A stretch of DNA of 15,676 bases from positions 1 through 15,676 of the forward strand of contig JAEWAU010000063.1 of NCBI GenBank assembly GCA_023391535.1. Reading direction: 5' to 3'. Below the pieces are notes generated by a model, which saw only the letters and a program-made list of their open reading frames with translations, ran no database searches and was not told where the DNA came from. Made by a program: the position numbers and the translations under genes. This DNA is from Bacillota bacterium (lineage in GTDB: Bacteria > Bacillota > Clostridia > Oscillospirales > Ethanoligenentaceae). Shown here piece by piece: positions 1-6,806 of this stretch; positions within the stretch are counted from its first letter, which is position 1; each line of letters starts with the position of its first letter.

Positions 1-1
1 A

Positions 2-520
2 CTCGGCGGTACTCAAGACGGCGGCGGCGGTGAAGTCAGAATCAGCGGCGGCACAGTGATGGCGAACGGCAACGGCGGCGGTGCGGGCATCGGCGGCGGC
101 GGCGGTAATTCCTACTCAGGCAATGGCGGGGACGGCGGTACGGTCATTGTCTCGGGCGGCACGGTTATTGCGACAAGTACTTACAGCGCAGGAATTGGCG
201 GCGGCGGCGGCTCCTACGGCTTCAGCGGCAAGAACGGCGGGAACGGAGGAACTGTCACGATCCTGGGCGGCGAGGTTATCGCCACAAGCTCCGACAGCAC
301 GGGCATCGGCGGCGGTGTCGGCGGCGGCGGCGACGCCGACGAGGGCATCGGCGGGAACGGCGGGAGTGGAGGCACGGTAACGGTCTCGGGCGGCATGGTT
401 ACGGCGAGCAGCACTCACGGCAAAGGAATCGGCGGCGGAAGCGGAGGGAACGGAAGCGAAAATGGCAACCCCGGCGGCGGCGGTACGATTTATATTTCCG
501 GCGGCTCTGTAAACGCGAAT
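2..520 (+). repeat. Gly-rich GIGGG/GGTVTVSGG coding repeats
   Basis: There are four full repeat units plus a leading partial one. Each has a GIGGG...GG loop, then GGTVTVSGG and a short strand such as VIATS, at a spacing of about 36 residues. The GGC/GGCGGT-rich DNA is itself repetitive. The strand-plus-glycine-turn pattern would suit a stacked beta-solenoid, but the fold is inferred. Confidence 0.8.
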
Positions 521-3058
521 TTGCAAAATCAGCCATGCGTCAGTTTGACGGATGCAGCACCCGTGTATAAAACGACGGTGACAGGGCTTGCGGCGGACAG
601 CAATGTGACGTATACGGTGGACGGCGGCGGCGTCATCCCCTCTTTCACAGACAGCTCCGGTGACCTTTACCTGTGGCTGACGGTGGGGACGCACGCCATA
701 TTCTTTACGGAAAGCGGCGGCACGATGTTTTTCGATTCCGCTTTGGTTACTTCTTCCGGCGGCTCGGCGGCCGTCTCCCCGGCGGCGGCGCCCACTTTTT
801 CAAGCGCAGACCGTGTGACCTTCACATGCGGCGTTCATGGAACATTTAACGTGATGACGAGCGGCGTTCCTACGGCGGCGCTCACCGAGACAGGTTCGCT
901 GCCGGGCGGGATCACATTCACTGACAACGGAAACGGCACCGCGACGCTTGCGGGCACGACATCACAAACAGGAAGCTTCGGGATCACTCTCAAAGCCGAC
1001 AACGGCGTAACCCCGGATGCGACGCAAAGTTTCACGCTGGCGGTGGATACGCCGCCTGCCTTTGTCGGCGGCACGGCGACGCTCACAGTAAATGAGAACT
1101 CCGGTGCCGTCGACGTCGGAAGCCTGCTCCACGTATTGGATACGGACACCGCCCAGACGCTGACATGGTCGCAGTTTACGGCTCCCGTTCACGGGGCGCT
1201 TTCGATAACTTCCGCCACGGCAGCAAGCGGCGGTACCGATCTTGCTCCCGGCGGCACGCTCACCTATACCCCGGCGGCCGGATATTCAGGCGGCGACAGC
1301 TTCACGGTGCAGATAAGCGACGGTTTCGCGACGGCGACGCGCGCCATTTCCGTGACGGTGAACGCGCTGACAAACGCGGCGTCGCCGACGATCACCTCTC
1401 AGCCCGCAGACTCCAGCACTGTGACGGCGGGCGGCAGCCCGACGCTTTCGGTGCGCGCAAGCGTTTCGGCGGGTACGCTTTCGTACCAGTGGTACGAAAA
1501 CACGGCGCAGAGCAATTCCGGCGGCACGGCGATTCCGGCCGCGACGGCTTCGGACTACGCGCCGCCGACCGGCACGGTGGGCACCTTCTATTATTACTGC
1601 GTGGTGACGAACACCGACACGAACGCGACGGGCAACCAAACGGCAACCGCGGCCTCCGGCGTCGCGGCGGTGACGGTGAACGCGCTGACAAACGCGGCAG
1701 TACCGACGATCACCTCTCAGCCCGCAGTCTCGAGCACGGTTACGGCAGGCGGCAGCCTGACGCTTTCGGTACACGCGAGCGTTTCGGCGGGTACGCTTTC
1801 GTACCAGTGGTACGAAAGCACGGTGCAGAGCAATTCCGGCGGCACAGCGATTCCTGAAGCGACGGCTTCGGACTACGCGCCGCCGACCGGCACGGTGGGC
1901 ACCTTCTATTATTACTGCGTGGTGACGAACACCGACACGAATGCGACGGGAAACCAAACGGCAACCGCGGCCTCCGGCGTCGCGGCGGTGATTGTGAACA
2001 GCCGAAGCTCCGGCGGTAACGGAGGAAACACCTCCGGCGGCGCTCCTTCCACTACGCCGACTCCCGTCACCGTAACGGGTACGGCGACAACGAACGCCGA
2101 CGGCACAACGACTACGGTGGCCACCATCCCACTGGGCAGCCTTGGTTCCGGTACTTCAACCGTTACGGCAAACCTCGGCGCGGTCTCCGTCACGGCCCCG
2201 GCGGGTGTGCTGAGCGCCGCGCTTTTGAGCGCCGCGGTAGGCAGCGGCGTGGGCCTGGCACTCTCGCAGGGTGCGTCGCCCTCCGCCACACAAAATACGG
2301 TATTCGAGCTCGTCACGGCACACGGCAATATCCCTATCGCCTCGCTCGACCTGAACCTGACCGCCGTTTCGGCAAACGGCGCCGCTACTGCGGTGCACAA
2401 CCTTTCGGGCAACGTTACCGTCAGCGTCACGCTCACCAAAGCGCAAATTGCGCTGCTGGGCGGCGCAACACCCGATGTCTACTACTACGACACAAGTTGC
2501 AACCCTGCGGCTCTCGTAGATATGCACGCCGTTTTTAACGCTTCGACAGGCGCGCTCACCTTTAACACCGACCATTTCAGTACGTATCTGATTTCAGCGG
2601 CAGCCATGCCCGCCGCCTTTACGCCCGGCATTTCTTACACGGCACACGTACAGCGCATCGGCTGGCAAAGCGCCGTCACTGACGGAGCGGAAGCGGGCAC
2701 CGAGGGCAAGGCGCTGCGGCTCGAAGGTCTGCGGCTCAAGCTGACGGGCAAGTTGCCTTTAGGCGCTTCCATCGAGTATCAGGCGCATGTGCAGCGTATC
2801 GGCTGGCAGGCGGCGGTTTCCGACGGCGCGCTCGCGGGCACCACAGGCAAGGGTCTGCGCATCGAAGCGCTGCGCTTCACGCTCAAAGGGCTGACCGGCT
2901 ATGCGGTGAAGTACCGGGCCTATGTGCAGCGTGTCGGCTGGCTCGATTGGGTAACCACGGCAAACGGCACGAATATCTCCGATGCCGCTGCCGCGGGCAC
3001 CGTTGGCCGGAGTCTGCGTATGGAAGCGGTTGAGATCATACTCGTCAAAGTTTTATAA
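2..3058 (+). CDS. Modular secreted/surface protein with Gly-rich, Ig-like and ChW repeats (5' partial)
   Basis: The frame is open from the first full codon of the window with no stop, so the true start and any signal peptide lie upstream; the Met at 56 is internal. In visible-residue numbering: residues 1-173 are Gly-rich repeats (GIGGG...GGTVTVSGG, about 36 residues each); about 259-352 resembles a putative-Ig (He_PIG-like) domain; about 350-453 resembles a cadherin-like beta domain (NENSG, GGTLTYTPAAGYSG); 451-556 and 557-662 are two nearly identical Ig-like repeats; 663-690 is a Gly/Ser/Thr linker; about 690-865 ends in TDHFSTYLI, a sequence common in Firmicutes surface proteins; 877-1018 hold three ChW repeats (HVQRIGW...G..AGT.GK.LR.E). 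There is no LPXTG motif or C-terminal membrane segment, so attachment would be through non-covalent repeats or the missing N-terminus. ChW repeats are known from clostridial secreted proteins. An adhesive or scaffold role is inferred; no enzymatic domain is visible. Confidence 0.9.
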   Translation, partial: LGGTQDGGGGEVRISGGTVMANGNGGGAGIGGGGGNSYSGNGGDGGTVIVSGGTVIATSTYSAGIGGGGGSYGFSGKNGGNGGTVTILGGEVIATSSDSTGIGGGVGGGGDADEGIGGNGGSGGTVTVSGGMVTASSTHGKGIGGGSGGNGSENGNPGGGGTIYISGGSVNANLQNQPCVSLTDAAPVYKTTVTGLAADSNVTYTVDGGGVIPSFTDSSGDLYLWLTVGTHAIFFTESGGTMFFDSALVTSSGGSAAVSPAAAPTFSSADRVTFTCGVHGTFNVMTSGVPTAALTETGSLPGGITFTDNGNGTATLAGTTSQTGSFGITLKADNGVTPDATQSFTLAVDTPPAFVGGTATLTVNENSGAVDVGSLLHVLDTDTAQTLTWSQFTAPVHGALSITSATAASGGTDLAPGGTLTYTPAAGYSGGDSFTVQISDGFATATRAISVTVNALTNAASPTITSQPADSSTVTAGGSPTLSVRASVSAGTLSYQWYENTAQSNSGGTAIPAATASDYAPPTGTVGTFYYYCVVTNTDTNATGNQTATAASGVAAVTVNALTNAAVPTITSQPAVSSTVTAGGSLTLSVHASVSAGTLSYQWYESTVQSNSGGTAIPEATASDYAPPTGTVGTFYYYCVVTNTDTNATGNQTATAASGVAAVIVNSRSSGGNGGNTSGGAPSTTPTPVTVTGTATTNADGTTTTVATIPLGSLGSGTSTVTANLGAVSVTAPAGVLSAALLSAAVGSGVGLALSQGASPSATQNTVFELVTAHGNIPIASLDLNLTAVSANGAATAVHNLSGNVTVSVTLTKAQIALLGGATPDVYYYDTSCNPAALVDMHAVFNASTGALTFNTDHFSTYLISAAAMPAAFTPGISYTAHVQRIGWQSAVTDGAEAGTEGKALRLEGLRLKLTGKLPLGASIEYQAHVQRIGWQAAVSDGALAGTTGKGLRIEALRFTLKGLTGYAVKYRAYVQRVGWLDWVTTANGTNISDAAAAGTVGRSLRMEAVEIILVKVL
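1352..1669 (+). repeat. 318-bp tandem repeat, copy 1 (Ig-like module)
   Basis: First of two direct tandem copies, 318 bp (106 codons) each and in frame. It runs from VTVNALTNAA through PTITSQPA, the SYQWYE core and YYYCVVTNT to ASGVAA. The SYQWYE and YYYCVV strands match the conserved Trp and Tyr-x-Cys of bacterial Ig-like repeats. Confidence 0.9.
1670..1987 (+). repeat. 318-bp tandem repeat, copy 2 (Ig-like module)
   Basis: Second copy, starting exactly 318 bp after the first. The translated copies differ at 7 of 106 positions by my count (for example Asp to Val, Pro to Leu, Ala to Glu). The last 40 or so residues are identical, which suggests recent duplication or ongoing gene conversion. 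Confidence 0.9.
2630..3055 (+). repeat. Three ChW (clostridial hydrophobic W) repeats
   Basis: Three C-terminal units carry the HVQRIGW / YVQRVGW core, followed by AGT.GK.LR.EAL.. and a hydrophobic strand. The third has a longer insert (TTANGTNISDA) before the AGT core. This matches the ChW repeat family, in which the Gly-Trp pair is the hallmark. The repeats run up to the stop codon. Confidence 0.85.
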
Positions 3059-3329
3059 CGCGAAAAAATATCTGAATTTTGAAATATCTCTACCTTGCTT
3101 TAGACGAAAAGTTATAGCTTCACATTAGATTTGAACCGTGAACATTGAAAGCAAAGCTAAGCTTCCCATTTCTTTGGCAATTGACAATATATTGGTATAA
3201 GGCTTCAGTTAGATCTTGATTAGGTGGCCAGTAATATATAGCTTGCTCAAGTACAGAACAAGCAGACCGTTGTAGTAGAAAAGATGTTCGGATTTAGATT
3301 CATTGCCTCCACCATTCGAATCTCTACCG
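3059..3329. other. AT-rich intergenic stretch with no recognisable gene
   Basis: These 270 bases are visibly richer in A+T than the genes on either side. I see no open frame with a credible start on either strand, no T-tracted hairpin directly after the surface-protein gene, and no tRNA. The minus strand carries a stretch of about 50 codons without a stop (reading LEQAIYYWPPNQDLTEALYQ) that could be the remnant of a lost mobile gene, but I do not recognise it. The sharp change in composition next to a transposase fragment suggests imported and decayed DNA. Confidence 0.5.
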
Positions 3330-3372
3330 GAGTACAAAGAACCGCCCGGTTTCCGGGCGGTTCTTTGTACTC
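3330..3372. repeat. Perfect 20-bp inverted repeat (palindromic element or terminator-like hairpin)
   Basis: The left arm 3330-3349 (gagtacaaagaaccgcccgg) and right arm 3353-3372 are exact reverse complements around a 3-base ttt loop. The stem has a GC-rich top (ccgcccgg) and an A/T-rich base (aaaga / tctttg), so either strand would form an intrinsic-terminator-like hairpin, though without a clean run of T. It sits exactly where recognisable transposase homology ends. It could be a terminator, a small palindromic mobile element, or an excision scar. Confidence 0.85.
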
Positions 3373-3673
3373 TTACGTTACGGTCGTATTTTCCGATAAT
3401 TTGCGGCTCGTATTCGCCGTTACAGCCGCGCGGAATCTTTACCTGAATCTCTCCGAGCCGGGATTTAATCGTCTTTTGTGAATAGCCGTTGCGGTAGTTT
3501 TTCGACACCGCCTTTTCATCATCACCCGCTATTCTTTTGCTTTTTTCGTAACCGAACTGTGTGTCAAGTTCGCCCTCCATCACCTTTTGCGGCACGTCGC
3601 CAAACATCTGCTTCACCACGTCCATTACTTCGGTTATGCTTATGAAATTCTGACTGTTGACGTATTCTTTCAT
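3373..3673 (-). pseudogene. IS256-family (Mutator-type) transposase, N-terminal fragment
   Basis: From an ATG at 3673 the minus strand reads about 100 residues of a Transposase_mut-type protein: MKEYVNSQNF..., then KVMEGELDTQFGYEKSK, a RNGYSQKTIKSRLGEIQV segment and IPRGCNGEYEPQIIGKYDRN. This is the N-terminal DNA-binding part of the family, which is normally about 400 residues long. The match stops at Asn-Val, at the palindrome at 3330-3372. The frame then continues for some 50 unrelated residues to a stop near 3209. The whole DDE catalytic core is missing, so the fragment cannot encode an active transposase. No terminal inverted repeats or target duplications were recognised. It is a remnant that marks past mobile-element activity between the surface-protein and transporter genes. 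Confidence 0.85.
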
Positions 3674-3851
3674 GAGCTCTGCCGGTACTTATTACGAAAT
3701 TCATCCAAATCGCTTTGTATGTAGAAACCCCTTTCCCGCCGTTCCTTTCGCCTGGAACGGATGCTACCGGTATACCTGCGGCGGCGATGCTACAAAACGG
3801 ACTTTACGATGCTCCAATCCGGATCTCTTTGCATTGTGCCCGCGTGTGGGG
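3674..3851. other. Intergenic stretch upstream of the transposase remnant and the MATE promoter
   Basis: This interval has no credible gene. On the minus strand a frame of about 40 codons without a start runs into the transposase remnant with an ATGA overlap (ending DEFRNKYRQSS). It may be part of the old element's leader. No hairpin terminator or RNA gene was seen. Confidence 0.4.
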
Positions 3852-3880
3852 TTGACAGCTTTCCGCATATTTGAGATACT
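3852..3880 (+). promoter_or_regulatory. Putative sigma-A promoter for the MATE gene
   Basis: A perfect -35 TTGACA at 3852-3857 is followed after 17 bases by GATACT at 3875-3880, four of six matches to TATAAT. The predicted transcription start near 3887 leaves a leader of about 97 bases before the ATG at 3984. Confidence 0.6.
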
Positions 3881-3983
3881 GAAAAAAGGTTGCTTTCCGC
3901 GGCTTTGAAATTGAAATGGCTGATCCGCTCAGCGATGTGAACTTTCGGGCGGGGCTGGTACACGGAGGGAAAATAGGAATAGT

Positions 3984-5333
3984 ATGGATCGACCGGAGAG
4001 AATCGGAACGGAAAACATCCTTAAGCTATTAGTGGAATTTTCGATACCTGCTATTACGGGTATGCTCGTGAGCGCGCTGTATAACGTCGTGGACCGCATC
4101 TTTATCGGGCACAGCTCGGGGGAACTCGGTATTGCCGCCGTCACCGTCGCGTTTCCCATCATGACCATTCAGATGGCTTTTGGCGGGCTTATCGGTATGG
4201 GCGCGACGACCAATGTCTCCCTCAAGCTCGGCGAGGGAGATAGGGAAGGGGCGCGGAACATCGCGGGCACAGCTTGCACGCTGCTGGTGCTCTTTGCGGC
4301 GGTGATTACCGTGGTCGGCCTTCTATTTTTAAAGCCCATGCTTATTCTATTCGGCGCGAGCAGCGAAGTGCTTCCCTATGCCATGCAGTATATGAAGATC
4401 ATTCTGGCGGGAACAGTGCTCCAGATGCTCGGCTTCGGCCTCAACAACATGATTCGGGCGGAGGGCAAGCCGTTTATCGCGATGGCTACGATGCTCATCG
4501 GTGCGGTGCTCAACGCCATTCTGGCGCCGATTTATATTTTCCTCTTCCGTTGGGGTATGTACGGAGCCGCTTTCGCCACCGTCTGCTCGCAGTTTGTTTC
4601 GGCCGCGTGGATTCTGATCCATTTTACGCGGCCCGGCGGCGTGCTCCGGCTGACGCCGCATACCATGCGGCTCAAACTCGAAGCCGCGCGGGAGATTATC
4701 CAGTTGGGAATCCCCACTTTTTTTATGCAGATCGCGCAGAGCATCCTGATCGTTCTTATGAACTGGAGCCTGGGACGATACGGCGGGGATGTGGCGATTT
4801 CCGGTATCGGCATTGTTAACAGCATTTCCACGCTAATCGTTCTGCCCATCATCGGCATGAATCAGGGCGCGCAGCCGATTATCGGCTACAACTACGGCGC
4901 GCGTAAAATGCGCCGCGCTCGCATAACGTTTCTGATCACCGTCGCCATCGCCACGGCGTTTTCCACGCTCGGGTACGTTCTCATCCGGGTTTTCCCCCGG
5001 CAGTTCGTGATGCTGTTCGACAGCAGCGACGAGCAGCTCATCGAATTCGGGAGCATGGCCCTCGTGCAGTTTCTGATGCTCCTGCCCATCGTCGGTTTTC
5101 AGATCGCCAGCACAGGGTATTTTCAGGCGGTTGGAAAACCGAAGCAGGCCATTCTGCTGAGCATGTCGCGTCAGGTGCTCGTTTTTATACCCGCTCTGCT
5201 CATTCTGCCCAACTTCTTCCAGATGAAAGGTGTGCTGGCTTCGGGGCCGGTTTCCGACGGCGTCGCCACGGTTCTTACGGCGGTCTGCCTCGCGCTGGAA
5301 CTGCGACAACCGGTGCCGCAGACGGCGGAATGA
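3984..5333 (+). CDS. MATE-family multidrug/cation efflux transporter
   Basis: This 449-residue inner-membrane protein has the usual MATE length and pattern of about twelve hydrophobic segments in two homologous halves. The first half opens with LLVEFSIPAITGMLVSALYN followed by VDRIFIGH, the diagnostic first MATE helix. FGGLIGMGATTNVSLKLGEG and GLNNMIRAEGKP follow, and the second half repeats the pattern with GIPTFFMQIAQSI, GMNQGAQPIIGYNYGA and STGYFQAVGKPK. Members export cationic drugs, dyes or metabolites using a Na+ or H+ gradient; the substrate cannot be read here. The nearest relatives are likely the MepA/DinF-like branch of Firmicutes. A GGAGGG at 3964-3969 is 14 bases before the ATG, a rather long spacing, with a weaker AGGAA closer. 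It has its own promoter and terminator, so it is probably a single-gene unit. Confidence 0.93.
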   Translation: MDRPERIGTENILKLLVEFSIPAITGMLVSALYNVVDRIFIGHSSGELGIAAVTVAFPIMTIQMAFGGLIGMGATTNVSLKLGEGDREGARNIAGTACTLLVLFAAVITVVGLLFLKPMLILFGASSEVLPYAMQYMKIILAGTVLQMLGFGLNNMIRAEGKPFIAMATMLIGAVLNAILAPIYIFLFRWGMYGAAFATVCSQFVSAAWILIHFTRPGGVLRLTPHTMRLKLEAAREIIQLGIPTFFMQIAQSILIVLMNWSLGRYGGDVAISGIGIVNSISTLIVLPIIGMNQGAQPIIGYNYGARKMRRARITFLITVAIATAFSTLGYVLIRVFPRQFVMLFDSSDEQLIEFGSMALVQFLMLLPIVGFQIASTGYFQAVGKPKQAILLSMSRQVLVFIPALLILPNFFQMKGVLASGPVSDGVATVLTAVCLALELRQPVPQTAE

Positions 5334-5351
5334 ATTGCACATCCACTGAAA

Positions 5352-5384
5352 GCCTGCAAAACGGAGAGCGACCGTTTTGCAGGC
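5352..5384 (+). terminator. Intrinsic terminator after the MATE gene
   Basis: A perfect 13-bp stem pairs 5352-5364 (gcctgcaaaacgg) with 5372-5384 around a 7-base loop. It is followed by the pyrimidine run ctctctttt and starts 18 bases after the transporter stop codon. Confidence 0.8.
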
Positions 5385-5484
5385 CTCTCTTTTGGAAGAA
5401 TACCCTTCGGAAGGCGGCCGCCGCGCCGGGTTTTCGCATCCGGGCCTTCCCGCTGCGGCTGCGCCGGAGCAAAAGCAGGTGTTG

Positions 5485-5754
5485 TTATTTATACAAAAGG
5501 TCCATATAGAACCCCGGTTCTACCTTGCGGAAACGGAGCTGAGCATCAGCCGTATCTGCGCGATGGTGGGCTTCAACAATTCCTCGTATTTTTCCAAAAT
5601 ATTCAAGCAGGAGGTGGGGATGCCTCCGAACGAATACCGGAAAAAGTTCCGGAAAGATACGAACGATGGTCCGCCCACGCAAAACATTCCGCCATCCGCG
5701 AACAGAGGTTCTCCGACTCTGTGCGCACGGCTCGCAGGCGCCGGAGATAACTGA
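5485..5754 (+). pseudogene. AraC-family regulator, C-terminal HTH fragment
   Basis: The translation reads FIQKVHIEPRFYLAETELSI followed by SRICAMVGFNNSSYFSKIFK and QEVGMPPNEYRKKFR. This is the second helix-turn-helix and closing signature of AraC/XylS regulators. The first HTH and any sensor domain are missing. The frame stays open upstream only through non-homologous sequence that overlaps the transporter's terminator hairpin, with no start codon or Shine-Dalgarno of its own. Intact family members end in about 100 residues with two HTH motifs; only about 55 of those are here, followed by an unrelated 30-residue tail. It is best read as the 3' relic of a deleted regulator gene, perhaps one that once controlled the transporter. 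A functional one-HTH protein is unlikely. Confidence 0.75.
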
Positions 5755-5812
5755 AGCCGCGGGGCTGCGAAGCAGGAAAAAGAATAAAAAATCACAGAAA
5801 ATACGATAAAAC

Positions 5813-5843
5813 ACGACAAAATACAGCATTATTCGATTATAAT
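5813..5843 (+). promoter_or_regulatory. Putative promoter for the esterase pair
   Basis: A perfect -10 TATAAT lies at 5838-5843, 24 bases before the ATG of the next gene, inside an A-rich leader. The -35 is weak: ACGACA at 5813-5818 shares only GACA with the consensus and the spacer is 19 bases. The -10 is clear, the -35 is not, so an activator may be needed. Confidence 0.5.
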
Positions 5844-5867
5844 AATAGAAAGAAAGAGGGCAGAAAA

Positions 5868-6662
5868 ATGGCGAAATTTTCTTGCAACGTGATCTCCTAC
5901 ACTCTCCGGCGCACGGTGGATATCACCGTGATCATCCCCACGCCCACCATCCCCGAAAGCATGGGGCTCAAAGCGGGCGCCGCACCGCGGCATACCCCCG
6001 CCGCAAAATACCCCGTGCTCTATTTGCTCCACGGCTACGGCAACAACCACGCCACCTGGACAGGGTACACCAATGTAGAGCTTTACGCGGAGGAACGGCA
6101 GATGGCCGTCGTAATGTTCTCGGCGGAGAACAAGAGCTATGTGGACGGCCCCTCGGGCGACCAGTTTTTCTCGTTTATCTCCGAAGAACTGCCCGATTTC
6201 GTAACGGGGATGTTCCCTGTTTCCGCAAAGCCCGAGGATACGTACATCGCCGGCCTTTCCATGGGCGGCTACGGCACGCTGGTGCACGGGCTCAACTTCC
6301 CGCAGCGTTTCCGGGCGCTGGGCGCTTTCTCCGCCGCCATCGACTTAGACCCGGCAAAACTTGCGGGTGCGGAAAGCACGGCGGAGCCTGATCCGCGCTT
6401 CAACCTCCACAAGCTTGCGGAAAAGATTGCGTCTTCGGGCGAGGCGTTCCCAAAAATCTACATGGCCTGCGGGGCGAAGGATTTCCTCTATGAGGACGAT
6501 AAAAAGTTCCGCGACAGCCTCCGTACGCTCGGAGCGGACGTCACCTGGGACGAAACGCCGGAACACGGCCACGAATGGCGTTTTTGGAACATCGAAGTGG
6601 AGCGTTTCCTCGATTGGCTTCCCCGCACGGATGCCTACGCCGGAAAACGGCGCCAGGTATAA
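5868..6662 (+). CDS. Putative serine esterase, esterase D / tributyrin-esterase (EstA) type
   Basis: This 264-residue alpha/beta hydrolase of the putative-esterase family (PF00756-like) is of typical length. It has an HGYGNNH oxyanion motif at 55-61, the nucleophile elbow GLSMGGYG with Ser131, an acid Asp205 in CGAKDFLY, and a catalytic His235 in GHEW. No signal peptide is visible, so it is probably cytoplasmic. Relatives hydrolyse short-chain acyl esters, including acetylated carbohydrates and S-formylglutathione; the substrate here is unknown. The start ATG has a good AAAGAGGG Shine-Dalgarno at 5853-5860, seven bases upstream. The next esterase gene follows after 144 bases on the same strand with no terminator between, so the two are likely co-transcribed. 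Between residues 30 and 46 it has a short Ala/Pro-rich insert before the first core strand. Confidence 0.88.
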   Translation: MAKFSCNVISYTLRRTVDITVIIPTPTIPESMGLKAGAAPRHTPAAKYPVLYLLHGYGNNHATWTGYTNVELYAEERQMAVVMFSAENKSYVDGPSGDQFFSFISEELPDFVTGMFPVSAKPEDTYIAGLSMGGYGTLVHGLNFPQRFRALGAFSAAIDLDPAKLAGAESTAEPDPRFNLHKLAEKIASSGEAFPKIYMACGAKDFLYEDDKKFRDSLRTLGADVTWDETPEHGHEWRFWNIEVERFLDWLPRTDAYAGKRRQV

Positions 6663-6697
6663 TTGCGCAGCGCCGCCGCGGCGGCTTGAACCGAATT

Positions 6698-6713
6698 GGT
6701 ACAACGTGGCACT
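6698..6713 (+). promoter_or_regulatory. Possible second LacI-family operator upstream of the second esterase
   Basis: GGTACAACGTGGCACT matches the reverse complement of the operator-like palindrome at 9449-9464 (AGTACAACGTTATACT) at 12 of 16 positions, including nine contiguous bases, GTACAACGT, around the central CG. Its own two-fold symmetry is only partial. It lies in the gap between the two esterase genes. No clear promoter adjoins it, so a role as a roadblock or auxiliary operator is inference. Confidence 0.35.
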
Positions 6714-6806
6714 CGAAATACGCACCGAGAAAGGCAGAAAAAGAAACGCAAAACGTCGAATAGAAAGCGAATAAAGGTAAATAAAAGCATGGAAAGGACG
6801 AAAACA

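Noticed and set aside
2..520. CRISPR-like or satellite array suggested by regular GGCGGC-rich DNA
   Set aside because: The repetition is in codon phase and encodes Gly-rich protein repeats; there are no constant repeats with unique spacers.
1286..1957. Long minus-strand and alternative plus-strand frames in the repetitive surface-protein gene
   Set aside because: They repeat with the same 318-bp period as the real gene and are rich in Arg and Ala, as expected from shadow frames of GC-rich repeats.
3315..3322. ttcgaatc resembling a tRNA T-loop, possibly an integration site
   Set aside because: The flanking bases do not form a T-stem or acceptor stem on either strand, and no anticodon arm is present upstream.
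3670..3795. Minus-strand frame ending DEFRNKYRQSS that overlaps the transposase remnant by ATGA
   Set aside because: It has no ATG or GTG start, is only about 40 codons and matches no family I know; it may be just the leader of the old element.
6672..6685. gccgccgcggcggc palindrome between the esterases
   Set aside because: It is low-complexity GC sequence with no T-run and no resemblance to the LacI-type site; chance is the simplest explanation.
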